A stretch of 64,000 nucleotides of DNA from Liolophura sinensis (GCF_032854445.1 NC_088297.1:15635127-15699126), one strand, 5' to 3'. Counted from the stretch's first letter, positions 24,501 through 36,792 are shown. The notes: a model not told the origin generated them from the letters alone. Program-made: numbers and translations.

Positions 24501-25453
24501 CAGTGTTGACATGTAAGGACAACATGGTGATCCAGTGTTGACATGTAAGGACAACATGGTGATCCACTGTAAACATGTAAGGACAACATGGTAATCCAGT
24601 GTAGACATGTAAGGACAACATGGTGATCCATTGTCGACATGTAAGGACAGCATGGTGATCCACTGTAAACATGTAAGGACAACATGGTGATCCAGTAACG
24701 ACATGTAAGGACAACATGGTGATCCATTGTCGACATGTAAGGACAGCATGGTGATCCATCCTCAGCTTTTAAGGATAACATGGTGATCCAGTGTCAACAT
24801 GTAAGGACAAAATGGTGATCCAGTATCGATATGTAAGGACAACATGGTGATCCATTGTCAGCATGTAAGGACAACATGGTGATCCATTGTCGACATGTAA
24901 GGACAACATGGTGATCCATTGTCGACATGTAAGGACAACATGGTGATCCACTGTCAACATATAAGGACAGCATGGTGATCCATTGTCAACATGTAAGGAC
25001 AGCATAGTGATCCATTGTGGACATGTAAGGACAACATGGTGATCCAGTGTCGACATGTAAGAACAACATGGTGATCCACTGTCAACATATAAGGACAGCA
25101 TGGTGATCCATTGTCAGCATGTAAAGACAACATAGTGATCCATTGTGGACATGTAAGGACAACATGGTGATCCAGTGTCAGTACGTAAGGACAACATGGT
25201 GATCCATTGTCAGCATGTAAGGACAGCATGGTGATCCAGTGTCGACATGTAAGGACAACATTGTGATCCAATGTCGGCATGTAAGGACAACATGGTGATC
25301 CAGTGTCAGTATGTAAGGACAGCATAGTGATTCATTGTAAACATATAAGGACAACATGGTGATCTATTGTCAGCATGTAAGGACAACATGGTGATCCATT
25401 GTCGATATGTAAGACGAGCCTAGTAATTAAATGACGATATGTAAGTACAGCGC
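21550..25453. repeat. 32-bp satellite, copy 3 (about 122 monomers)
   Basis: The longest array. A series of about eight distinctive variants (AAACATG, GTAGACATG, CATGCTGATCC twice, GTTGACATG twice, and so on) at about 23226-23490 recurs in the same order at about 24346-24610, exactly 1120 bases or 35 monomers later. The longest minus-strand open frame, 283 codons (23226-24077), is purely satellite. Confidence 0.95.
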
Positions 25454-25736
25454 GATGTTCCAGTCTCATCATGTGATTCTTCATATAATCATTTATCCCT
25501 TACGTGACAGAATAGCTGACATACGAGAAGAGAAGGGATGTGCCATTGTCATTGATAGGTGTGTCCGATTTCTAGACAAAGTGAAATCAGGAATTCAATT
25601 ATTCAAATTTTATTCAGGATCGGGGATTTACACATTCCATGTGTTGTTTTGATTCTTTTCATGAGTTAAAGCTTGTCTCCCATTGCCAATATTAAGAACA
25701 TATAGAGAGAGTATAGAAAAACATGGATGAATAAAT

Positions 25737-26095
25737 GCTTGGGGTTTAACGTCGTACTTAACAACGTTTCAATCATATCTCGACGAGGAGTCAATAAGTT
25801 TGTGTACACATACAAACAGAGCGAGCCCATGTCACCAAAGTGCTGCCTCCACTGAAGTTTCATGCCGAAGACACCAGACATGACACCCCATTTAGTCACA
25901 TTATACTGACATCGAGCCAACTAGTCATATGTTTTTCCTCTATAACATCTCATTTCCGGTTCTGATTAATTGCTCTAACCTCTCAGAGTTGAGACAAACA
26001 AGCGAGGCAACAACAAGTACCCACTTTTAATCTTCGGTATGAAGTGACCCAGGATTGATCCAGGGTCTCCCGGCTTATAGGCGGACGCTATAAGA
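25737..26095 (-). mobile_element. SINE family II, unit 3
   Basis: Counterpart of 13917-14275. It differs by the insertion AGTCAATAAGTTTGTGTACA near 25790, which the 49460 copy suggests is closer to the original. Confidence 0.65.
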
Positions 26096-26592
26096 ATTAG
26101 GCAGTGTAGAAAAATGCTAAGATGTGAGAGAGTTTATGGCTAGTCGTTTGGTATTATTGTCTGCCTTTAATCTGAAATGTTAAGCTGTGAACATTTCTTT
26201 AGTATTGAAATCATACATCTTAAGTGCTGTGAAATGTGAGTATCAACATTTTAAAATTTAGGCCGCATATACATTCATAATGCGGAACATTTTAAGACAA
26301 ACGATTACCCTACTTCCTTAACCTTTCGGCATATGAAAGAGCAACTTTCAGTGCAATTTATGCAAATTTTAATTTGATTTGGTTGGTTGGATTAGCTAGT
26401 GTCAGTACTCCAGTGTCATAACGTATAATTGTATCTGTCAACATGGAATAATGCATTCGGAATGTGCTTGAGTAAACAACATGCAAACGCACGAAAAGGT
26501 TAAAGAATTACGATACAAAATTTCGTAAGCATGTTGTCACATGCTAAATTTGTAATACTTTTACAGATACTAAATCTGCTAGCATGTAACAT

Positions 26593-26650
26593 TATACGAC
26601 GTCGTATAAGTGAGATATTCTTGAGCGCAGCGTAAAACACCTATCAAATC
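26593..26650 (+). mobile_element. SINE family I 3' tail fragment, unit 3
   Basis: Counterpart of 14761-14818. Confidence 0.7.
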
Positions 26651-26704
26651 ACTATAACATAATAATAAATGCTTTCCCCCAAGAAGTCCACCATTGCCAA
26701 AATG

Positions 26705-27104
26705 TCGGAGTTAACATTACTAATGCTATAAACAGTATAACATTTCAGTTCTTATGTCGCTAGTTCTTGTCGCTTACGATCAGGCGACCTGCTAAAAATG
26801 CTGCGAAAATTAAGTGGCCGCTTTTCTTTGGTCGCAATATGGTTGCAGTGCATCGCGAGATGTGCAAGCATTACTCGCGCTCACTTGTAGGGTTCGCAAT
26901 GTTTATCGCTAAATGTGGTACAGCTACCGTCGGGTCCTCACATGCTTGCAAGGATACATGTACATGTAGCCATTAGGCGAGAGCGCATGTGGGCGCGAAA
27001 AGTCTGGTCGCATACATTATGTCGTAAGGGCATCGAAAAGAGTCGCAATATATGATTGCTGTCGGTCCCTGTTGCGACGTTTCTGGCAATATAGACAACT
27101 CCGA
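26705..27104. mobile_element. Possible inverted-repeat element, unit 3
   Basis: Counterpart of 14872-15270 in copy 3, with one extra A. A 69-codon open frame within it is not conserved in copy 2. Confidence 0.25.
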
Positions 27105-27476
27105 TCTGTTTCTGGTATCTATAGAGCCGATACTCGTATAACGCAAATGATAGGTCTACTTAGCTGACGGATGATAAATTTAGTTAAAGTCAATCAAATA
27201 AGTATCAGTGGATGTATTTCATAGGGCAATATATGCCACACTTCATATAATACCTGTTTGACGTTTCTAAGTGATTTCGGCCATAATATAACTAGGAAAA
27301 TGAAGCAATTATCAGATCTTTTTTCCGTATTGCCTTGATTAAATGTACGAAAATTTATTTCAGCGAACCCATTTTTAAACTAAATCCACTTGGGGAATAG
27401 AGTGATTTTTTATTGTGAAGCAGACAGAAGAAAACAATAGTAAGTATTAAATCTGATATGCACATGAAATGTAGAC

Positions 27477-27746
27477 CTAGAATGCAACACAGGATATAGC
27501 GTACAAGCCCGTATTGCCAGTGCGGTTGGAAATGCCTAGAAAATCAAATTCGACGTATGAAAACTCGGAATCTAAAGTCCGACCAGAGATGTAATTGTCA
27601 TAAACCGTAAATTTAACGTTGTCCACTATGGGTTTTAATTGATACGGCAGTATATTTACTTCTGTGTATAGCTAGAATCCATCTGGAAAATGGCATGCTT
27701 TGATACAAATTCCCAAGTTATATGGCCAGCTAGACGGGTTGGCCAT
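27477..27746 (-). pseudogene. Counterpart of the 15643-15912 frame, broken by a stop
   Basis: Same sequence as in copy 2 except for point changes. The tyrosine codon of GFYLY has become TAG (complement of 27672-27674). At least this copy cannot make the full product. Confidence 0.3.
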
Positions 27747-29255
27747 TTATGACGTCACCAGCTGTGATTTACCTGGTAGTAAATCTTTGGTTTTTGGTGG
27801 ATTTAAAGTCATAATTACTCTGAGGCCCTCCTGGTAACATAATGTTAAACAGATTATAATCTTTATACTTAAGACAAGTAGCTAAATCTGGACACTAATT
27901 ATTAAAGCTCGCCACACCTCTTCAGTCCACCCATTTTATTGTTAATTAAACTGCACGCCTGTAATTGATACGTAGCATACATTTATATATGATTTGTACT
28001 CGTTCACATTAAATAAAACCACAAAAGTAAATATAACCGCGTTTCAAATTCAAGGAGTGGCAATTTTATTTGGGTAAATTCTCACCGCAAGATCCAGGAT
28101 ATTGGGAAACCATTACATCTGTATATAATCGTATATCCTTTTTTTTAGCAAAATCCTGCATATAAACATAACTTATACGTTATTTCAATCTGCAGGTTTT
28201 ATAGCAACAATCATTATTCATCTCCCTTGAGTTCTGGGAGAGATACGTGTACGTTGGCAAATTCTGATCTCATTGGTGTGTGGCACAGCTCGTGCACTGA
28301 AAAACCAAATGTTTAACATTTAAACATCTCTGCAGCAGATAATAAATGTGCTTAATGTTTAATTGTAACGTGTTTAATACTTAAATACTTAAACATGTTT
28401 ATCCAACAATTGATAATAAGGCCGCTTTATAATGTTGATCATATACGTTGAAAACTTTAATTCACTCCGTTTAAGCAATAAACCCTTCAATTTACTACAT
28501 AAATTATTGCATTCAGGCTATACATTTGAGTATTTATAAAATACTGCATGTATTTATAAAATAAAGCAATATATTTTATGAAAAATACGTGTGAATCTGA
28601 AAAATAAACACACCTTGAACATGTTAAAAGTAACCATTTATTATAGTGTGTGCACTTGCTACCGATCAAAATAGTTCATGAATTGCCTTAAATGTATAAA
28701 ACAGATCAAATTATAGCTTTTGGAACTTTGGAATCATTTTAACGCTCTAAATAGTATAGGCACGAGTCCGATATTTACTGAAAGGCATTAATTTGGTAAG
28801 CACGTTTATTATATGTTGCAGAAATATGTTTAAATGATAAATATTTGTTTTTTTCAGTGTGCATGTCACGTGATCTATAAGGCGCGTCTAGTTTTAGCTT
28901 GAAGTTGTGGTTGTCGTGTCATGTGAATATTTTTAAGTGACGCGTAAAAACCCAATCAAAGAAATAAATCTATTCCATGGCGATTTCGTAATATTAATCG
29001 TGTCATATACGATTACCACATGCATGTACCGCTCAATATGAGAGTTCGCATTAAACACCGTTCACTGCTCCATTAAAAACCAGTTTTCTTAAACATGATT
29101 TTTAGTATTGAAAAACAAAACAAATAAAAAACAAAACAAAAACAAAACAACGAGTACATGGGCATTTACGCCCCTGTCTAAGTTTGGTTCTAATTTTTAC
29201 TGCGCCATGTTTGGCCTCCTGTTTAAATGACATCTGTAGGTACATATGTACATGT

Positions 29256-29447
29256 ATGGCTAAGACTCAGTACTACGACACAATTTGTTCATATGTGGGC
29301 CAATTTGTGAGCCAGGGGCATCTCACCAATGCGGTCGCTGTGGGTTCAAGTCCAAGCCATGCTAGCTTCCTCTCCGGTCGTACGTGGGAAGGTCTGCAGC
29401 AACCTGCGGAGGGTCATGGGTCTTCTGCCCGCGTCTCCTAGAAAAAT
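29256..29447 (+). mobile_element. SINE family I, 3'-truncated, unit 3
   Basis: Counterpart of 7950-8142. Confidence 0.75.
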
Positions 29448-30352
29448 TTGAACCGAAACTACAGTGTTTAACTGCGAATTACAGCCTTGTAATATTTCTG
29501 TTTTTACTAGAAATAAATGTAAACAAAATCAGGAGCTGATGTTCATGGAGCGATTCAATGTGAACTCGTTTTTACATGGGAGAATGATCATAAAGCTGAA
29601 CTTTCTGCATTTTTTCTCCGGTAGCCGATTTATGCATTTTCAGAAAAAGTCAACCTCGGTATCTTGATCTTTTTATGCAATTTACTTAATTTTGTTAGTA
29701 TTTGTTAGATCTGTTACGACCCGAAAATACGAAAATTAATGCATTCACGAAAATTAATGTACATTACCATGTATGGATGTTGAAGATCACTGGGCAAAGT
29801 TCGTGCAAAATATATAGAGGCTTACGTTTCTTTCCATTCTCCGCGAAAGAAATTGTGACTTATATGACGTCAAAGAAAATGTTGTCACTGTTCTAGAATT
29901 ACACCAAATGCTGTGTTGTCATCCCATTTAACATACAACCACATTAAAATAATATTGAAGGGACCAGGCATCGGGGATGCTGTTTCCACCAACAGAATCC
30001 TAGTTTTATGCAGGAATATAATTTAATTAAAAACGTACACCATAGAGAGAAAACTAAAGGAGCGACGGCAGTGTGATAGTTGGTAAATAGTTACACGAAT
30101 ATAACCGGTGAAATACGGCCTCTTGACTCCACCAGGGTATTGGTACTATCTGTTCGTGTAGATGCGTAAAAAGCAGCAATTTACACGCCCCGGTAGCACC
30201 ATGGCTTAAGCAGAATTAAGTCAAAGAAAATGCAGTGATGGTAATTGCAATTTGTTATACGTCACTAGTCTAGAATTACTCAAAATGGCTGCCCACTTAT
30301 GTAGGCATGCTCATGTACGGTTACTATGTACACCAAAAAAAAATAATAATAA

Positions 30353-30578
30353 TCTGTTAATTTTAACAGACAGTCTGTTGTCTGAGTGATTCTAGATTTT
30401 ATTAAGTTATTGCAGCAGGCTATTCTCTTCAATATAACACACATATTCTACTAAATCAACATAAACATTCCGTTAGACTAACAGGATGTTATGTTGAAAA
30501 TGACAGAATATTATGCGATAATAACAAAGTACATTCCATCATCACTCAAACAACAGACTTTCTGTTAGAATTAACAGG
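30353..30578. mobile_element. Complete MITE family M1, unit 3
   Basis: Counterpart of 18509-18733 and nearly identical to it. Confidence 0.8.
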
Positions 30579-30948
30579 TTAATTTTTTGAGTGTATAAGT
30601 GGGCTTTCATATCTGGGTTCCCCGTTCTGCAACAGCATTACGAAGACAGTATGACAGCATATTTATTTTATTTAGACTGTTTATTTTGATTTGGGTCTTA
30701 ATGACCTAAACAAACATTTTTCACTTATACGACGGCGATTATATCTGTTTGTGAATATAACCGGAGTGCCCAGAATAAACCAACCAATCCTTCGCTCGGT
30801 ACCTAACAATCCCCCTGATTAAAATCCACTGCCTAAACAGCCAGAGCTGGATTCGATCACTCGACCACATTAGCCAAACCCCTGTTTAGTTTCATTCGTT
30901 TATTTATTGCTTTATTGATTTGGTGGGGTGGGGTGTGGTGTGGAGGTT

Positions 30949-30968
30949 GGGGGTGGGGAGGGTAGGGG
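30949..30968 (+). other. G-quadruplex motif
   Basis: GGGGGTGGGGAGGGTAGGGG: four runs of three or more G with 1-2 base loops, in a longer G-rich patch 30920-30972. It lies 88 bases beyond the outer end of the tandem triplication. Confidence 0.7.
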
Positions 30969-31539
30969 TAGGTATAGGCTTATGTTGAGGTGTTAAGGTG
31001 TTATGTCAGTATATTAAATCTGGATGGAAAACAGGCCTTTTCTTCTTGTTATACGACTGATGTACTACTTACAATTACATTCTAAAACATGCACTGAAAG
31101 CAATTTTGAGAGGCTGTAACTACACTCGTATATTATGTATAGGCCTTTATATACTGGAAGCGTGTATAGGCAGACTGTGAACTTTTGTAACTGTTTTCCC
31201 TCGCCGCTGGAAGGAAAACCTGAACGGGTTGTGAACTAAATGTCCACTAGAGTGCGAAGCGGACCTACGTGACGGAGTATTGCGAAAGAGGTAAACATAT
31301 CTTTGCGCAATAACGAGACGGACGCTCAATGATTTTCCGCGCATGGAAAATTTATGGCGCTTTCTAAAGCAATTATGATCGGTAGGCCTAGGTCCCATTG
31401 ATTGAAGACCTTAATTACTGTCTACTATAGATTAAAGTGCCTGGTTGTTAGTCCGCCCCAAACCCGCCTTATAAAGTATAAATTCTGCTGTGGATGCAGA
31501 TCTATCGGGTGAGAAAAGCTACACGGTTGTCAACTCTGG

Positions 31540-32077
31540 GCTATAGCAACGCCCCACCGCGTGCGCGGTTGCTATACCACGTGTGGATCGAAGTGCGTGA
31601 CGTCACAATCGTACCAGAGCACGCTGTGTCCGTGTTTTAAGCGCGTCAGTCTTCACGGAAGCTGTGCAAGAGGCTTTTGTATATAAGGGAATGGCCTGAC
31701 GATTGAAGTGATATTTATAATACCGACACTCCATCCCAACAGCGATATTGAAAAGAGTTTAACACAAGACAGGGAGCTAGGCTTGACTCAGTCCATAAAA
31801 AAGTAGCAGACTACACAGACGTTTGATTACGAGGTATATATAAGCTCTATCTATATCAGACTCAACTTTCGCGCTACATCTTGAATCGGAATACGGTTCA
31901 CACACGCCTAGGCTAAAGTAGGACTGTACAACTCTCGAACAGCGTTTTTATAATCACCTGAGACCCAGAAGTCAGCTGACTACGCATGACTGGAGGATTA
32001 CAGAGTACTGTTTTGAAATTGCCCTTTGGACTCTCTAACTTACGAACGAAGGCTCGAGGTCATGGTTCGCAGGCGAA
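31540..32077 (+). promoter_or_regulatory. Candidate TATA promoter and first exon
   Basis: An E-box CACGTG (31578-31583), a perfect CRE TGACGTCA (31598-31605) and a TATA box TATATAAG (31680-31687) lie in order with typical spacing in a GC-richer patch. About 390 bases further on, a strong donor GTAAGTAT begins at 32078. A short ATG frame opens at 32062 just before the donor. Spliced to 48358 it would stop at once, so it would be a small upstream frame. The ankyrin gene 16 kb downstream is the only known + strand target in reach. Confidence 0.45.
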
Positions 32078-32114
32078 GTAAGTATATGAACTTTGTCTAT
32101 ATAATATACTGGAT

Positions 32115-32390
32115 CTATTTGCTACACCGCAAGATAAGTACCAATGTAGAAGATCGTGTACAAATGTAGAAGACTGGGTATAAACGCAGAAGACTGGGTA
32201 CAAATGTAGAAGATACTGACGTGCAAAATTGTGTACAAATGTGCCTGAGTGTGTATAGATTTGTGAAACAAAAAAATGTATAAAGTTTTGAACACAAGAT
32301 TGCAAGGTTGTGCTAAAATATGGGAAATTGTGTAATAATGTACCGGATATGTTGTTTACAAACACACACGCTTGTGTACAAATATACAAG
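32115..32390. repeat. Degenerate ~21-bp tandem repeat
   Basis: GTACAAATGTAGAAGACTGG-like units, clear at 32135-32225 and decaying after that. It begins right after the candidate donor at 32078. Confidence 0.6.
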
Positions 32391-32519
32391 ACGGTGAAGT
32401 TTTATATATATAGCTGATAAAAATATTCCATTACGCGTATATAAATGCTACCAGTATAACCTTTTTAGCCTATGGTAATCCGGATTATACCTACATAAAG
32501 ATAGGCTATATGGGCGCGA

Positions 32520-32523
<4 letters not shown>

Positions 32524-32600
<77 letters not shown>
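32524..32600. repeat. (AT)n microsatellite
   Basis: About 38 uninterrupted AT dinucleotides. Confidence 0.98.
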
Positions 32601-32603
<3 letters not shown>

Positions 32604-33713
32604 TTATCTGGATTATTACATCTATGTGTCCATAAATAAATGGATTTATGTTATGCCACAATAATATGTGTTTATATTTACGATTAAGTGCTACTTTTTT
32701 TTGGTAGTCATTAATGCCTAGCGTTGCACATCAGTGTAGACATGTATATGGATGTACGCGTAATAACACAAGATTGCAATAACACGAGTGTGTTACAAAC
32801 TAAATCTTACTATTGTCGTAGCGTAATTAACAAGCCTGCATTTCCCCGCCTCTAGTTACTTAGAGCCGACAACGTGCTACCGGTTCATTGTGCACTGTCG
32901 TCGCTTTTTACCCCTGCAGTATTGCTGTAAACTATTCATTAGTTGTAGTTTTGCACATGTGTTTTGTGACATTTGTGTTTTGCAGTAGCAGCTGAATGGG
33001 TCTATTTATTCAATAAAAAAAACCTACTTCGTATGAAAATACATGATATATGCATCCAAGTATTTATTTAAATTTCAAAAACGGCCGTAGCAGAATGACA
33101 CGCCAATGTGAAAGGTAAGCAAATAACACATGCAGTGGACATATATGTAGCGCTTGTACGCGTGCGGAGTCTGTGACAATCTGGAGAGCAGTCTGTTGTC
33201 AACAATTTTTTTTTTGGTCAATATAAACATATATGGAACATACTGACAATTTGGATTTGCATGGAGAACAATTTTGCTATGTGATAGACGCCTCTGTCAA
33301 GTTGCTATTATCATAATTGTGTCGTGATTGCATGCATTATAGGTTGTGATGAAATAACAGTAAACTGTCACTGAATATACACGTATGTGAATGAACCCAC
33401 GTGCGCATTCCAACACTGAGAAACTATAATAACGTGTGAAATCCGTGGATATTTACAGATTTTTTCTGTCTAAGTGCCAGTCAGGTATGACAAAATGTGA
33501 TTCATTTACACAGCATAAAGCAAAATGCGTCAGCCGGATAACCGGTCACGTGACAATGGGCGCGGGAGCACGTTTGCCTTACTTAAAATCCTGGATAGAA
33601 ACAATTACAACGGAAGTAACACTTATCATCATCAAGATGTTTATCCAGTCTAAATCCGCTTTTCTCTTTTTTGGGGGAAAATTTGCAAAGGACCACAGAG
33701 ACGACACACAAAA

Positions 33714-33933
33714 AACACTTGTGGTGAAATCTAACACAACCTCTTGTGTTGTTTTCATTCACACAGAAATGTGTTACCCCAACCCCTAAATGTGTTAAGC
33801 CAACAAAAACATGTGTTAAATAAATGTGAAGTATACATGTTTGTGTTAGAAAATAATAAAACATAAACTTGTATTGAACCAGAATGAGGTTAAGTGTGCA
33901 GTATAACAAAAACTTGTACATTTTTTAACAAGT

Positions 33934-33936
<3 letters not shown>
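33714..33936. mobile_element. MITE-like element, family M2
   Basis: Ends AACACTTGT / ACAAGTGTT are inverted. The interior is built of ACACAGAAATGTGTTA-like words. A related copy is at 44315. It is flanked on the right by (CT)n. Confidence 0.55.

Positions 33937-34010
<74 letters not shown>
33937..34010. repeat. (CT)n microsatellite
   Basis: CT repeats broken twice by GT. Followed at 34133-34156 by a G-rich run. Confidence 0.97.
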
Positions 34011-34013
<3 letters not shown>

Positions 34014-34394
34014 AATCACTTTAACAATATAAGTAGGTCAGGTACCTGCCACGGGTTCTGAAAGGCAATAGTTTCAGCTGTTATCGGTGAATGCAGAAAA
34101 TGTGATTTGAATAACGAATATGGATTTTTTTGGGAGGGGAGGGGGGGGGGGGGGGCGCAAAATCTCCGGTATATATCCTCTTTATTAAAATTAATAAACG
34201 CGCTAAAATTATTATCAGTACCTTATGCATGATACATGTATATAACAATATCGATCTCTGCTGTCATACATAAAACTGCGCTTTTCAAAATTTGAGTGAG
34301 TTATTTCATAAAGCACCATGTATTACAGATATCAGGTATCGTTAAGCCAGGCGCACACGGTGTCCGAAATCCAACGTGCATAATTTAACAAAAT

Positions 34395-34554
34395 TTTATT
34401 TATTTATTTATTTGATTGGTATTTTACGCCATACTCAAGAATATTTAACTTATACGAGGGCGGCCAGCATTATGGTGGGAGGAAACTGCGCAGAGCCTGG
34501 GGAAAACCCACGACCATCCGCAGGTTACTGGGAGACCTTCCCACGTAGGGCCGG
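34395..34554 (-). mobile_element. SINE family I, 5'-truncated
   Basis: (TTTA)n, then TTGATTGGTATTTTACGCC and the body up to TTCCCACGTAGGGCCGG. No tRNA head. Confidence 0.88.
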
Positions 34555-34954
34555 ATAATTTAACAAAACCTTAATATCTGAACACTCATAATTCAAGTGT
34601 AGTTGAAGCTACAAATCATATATATACGGAATACAGCTTAATTGCCCTGTTTTCAGTCACTGAGTCAAATGCAACTCGCCGATGAAAGAACTTCCCCTGG
34701 CGTGAACACGGTCTTAAACTGGTTCCCATGTAAACAAATAATTACTGGACACAGCGTTATCCGGTTCAAACCATGGTGTTAACTAGATTATAAGAAGTGA
34801 TGATACATTTGTAGTGTATTTATGGTACATATCGGATGAGGCTGGTAAAAAGGTTTAAGTGTGATGTATTTTGTAATATCCTATTCTGAGCAACCGATCC
34901 TTCACCGTTTCTTTTGCGTGGTGGATTTGAAATTAAATCCCTAATTTGTCACTC

Positions 34955-35520
34955 CCTATTGGTGCGCAATCTCGAATGAAATTGACCGGGTTGCCCAAAT
35001 TGCCTTATTCTCTATTGGAACGAAATGAAATTCATCGAGGTGCCTAAATTCTTAGTCTTAGTTCATATTGTAGAGAGACCTTGAATGATATTCACTTGGG
35101 TGTCTAAGGTGTTTTATTCCCTACTGGAGCGAAATCTCCAATGAAATTCATCGGGGCGCCTAAATTATCTTATTATTTATTGGAGCGAAGTCTCGAATGA
35201 AATTCATCGGGTTGCCTAAATTATCTTTTTATTTATTGGAGCGAAATCTTGAATGAAATTCCTCCGCGTGCCCAAATTACCTAATCTGCTATTGGAGCGA
35301 AGTCTTCACAGATTTGCCTCAGCTGTCTTATCCCCCACATTGAAGCGAAATTTCAAATGAAATTCACACATTTGCCTCAATTGTTTTATTCCCTATCGTT
35401 AAATCTGGAATTTACTTGAGCGTCTAATTTGTCTTTTTCACTATCGCGAATGAAACCGAGAGTAAAATAAATAAGCTGGTCTATTCACAATCGCAAACGA
35501 AATCCTGAATGAAATTCACC
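34955..35520. repeat. ~58-62-bp minisatellite
   Basis: About nine units with TATTGGAGCGAAATCTCGAA, then TGAAATTCATCGGG and GCCTAAATT. They decay to the right, and a family I SINE follows directly at 35535. Confidence 0.85.
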
Positions 35521-35534
35521 ATTGAATTTGTAAT

Positions 35535-35801
35535 ATTTATTTATTTATTTGATTGGTGTTTTACGCCGTCCTCAAGAATATTTCACTTATACGACGGCGG
35601 CCAGCATTATGGTGCGTGGAAACCGGGCACAGCCCGGGGGAAACCCACGACCATCCGCAGGTTGCTGGCAGACCTTCCCACTTACGGCCGGAGAGGAAGC
35701 CAGCATGAGCTGGACTTGAACTCACAGCGACCGCATTGGTGAGAGGCTCCTGGGTCTTTACGCTGCGCTAGCGCGCTAATGGACTGAGCCACGGAGGCCC
35801 C
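35535..35801 (-). mobile_element. SINE family I, full length
   Basis: Nearly complete: (TTTA)n tail, body, then the inverted tRNA-like head with GGACTTGAACTCACAG (B box) and ACTGAGCCACGGAGG (A box) at the right end. A good reference copy for the family. Confidence 0.92.
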
Positions 35802-36792
35802 GAATTTGTAATAACATGCTAACTGTCACGTGTGCACCTTAAAGACCCATGAGAGAAAACGTCAATGAATGAAACCAAAAAAAAGAGAAAAAAAACCCCA
35901 AAACAAATGCATGTGACATCTTTGTTTGGGTGTCTAAGTTGTATATGTATACATATATGTATATACAAGGAGTGTACTTTTGCATATTATGTGCGCATGC
36001 ATTTTCCCAGCTGTTATTGGATCACTACGTAAACACGTCACTGAAAACGACATGCCTGGGGACATATACGTTGATTACAAAGCCATACATTTAGCAACAA
36101 CATTAATACCCTGCAGGTATACAAACGGGCAGGCCTTGTTTACAATAGAGTGTACAGGACTTGCCCTCTGGTGAGATTGTGTAGACCGAATGTCTGCGAT
36201 ACCCGAGCTAATATCTCTGCAGTGATTAACGGTCATGTTGAATACAGGCTCTCAGCCCTTAATATACGTGTATGTGTAAGTAGTCAGCTGGGAATGTGGC
36301 TGTTGTTTGATACCAGGGACTAGGATAAATCTCTGTCTGGGCATTCCTTGTGGTAACCGACCTACACTTAACACTGTAATTTCAGCAGCAAAAGCTGATG
36401 GACACGAATCTGTCTTCGCGCTATAAGACCTCGTGCCCGTGTAACGAACAGACTCCCTCGCCTGTGTATAATGATCTACCTGTATACCGACATGTTGTTT
36501 ACCTGAAGTATTGAGTTGTGAGGGACCCCAGGTGATTTAGAGTCTGGTTTGGTCCAATAGGCACTCGGCTCATTATCTGAACATGCAGGTTTATCGGACA
36601 CACTATGTATGTGTGTAGGAATCGATGTGTATCTATATGTATATATGAGATGCTCGGTTGTGGAGGTGTGTCAGGTATACTTTATACCTGGCGCGAGGCC
36701 GTGTTTTATCTCGGTCACTCCGATTTCCTTTACCTACGATTTCCTTTTATGCATGCATAAACCTGACTGCGCTAGTTAGCAGTACATGTAGT

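Larger units (their letters stand above)
25454..28205. repeat. 2.75-kb segment, copy in unit 3
   Basis: Counterpart of 13631-16377, same parts. Small indels separate the two, for example near 25796 (a 15-20 base difference) and near 27818. Confidence 0.85.
19018..30861. repeat. Large tandem unit, copy 3 (11844 bp)
   Basis: Begins at the same join as copy 2 and ends at GATTCGATCACT, after which the sequence (CGACCACATTAGCC) is unique. Its greater length is due to the 3.9-kb satellite. Confidence 0.93.

Noticed and set aside
33436-33789. 117-codon + strand frame
   Set aside because: Its end lies in an M2 MITE-like element, it overlaps a 112-codon minus frame, and it shows no motif.
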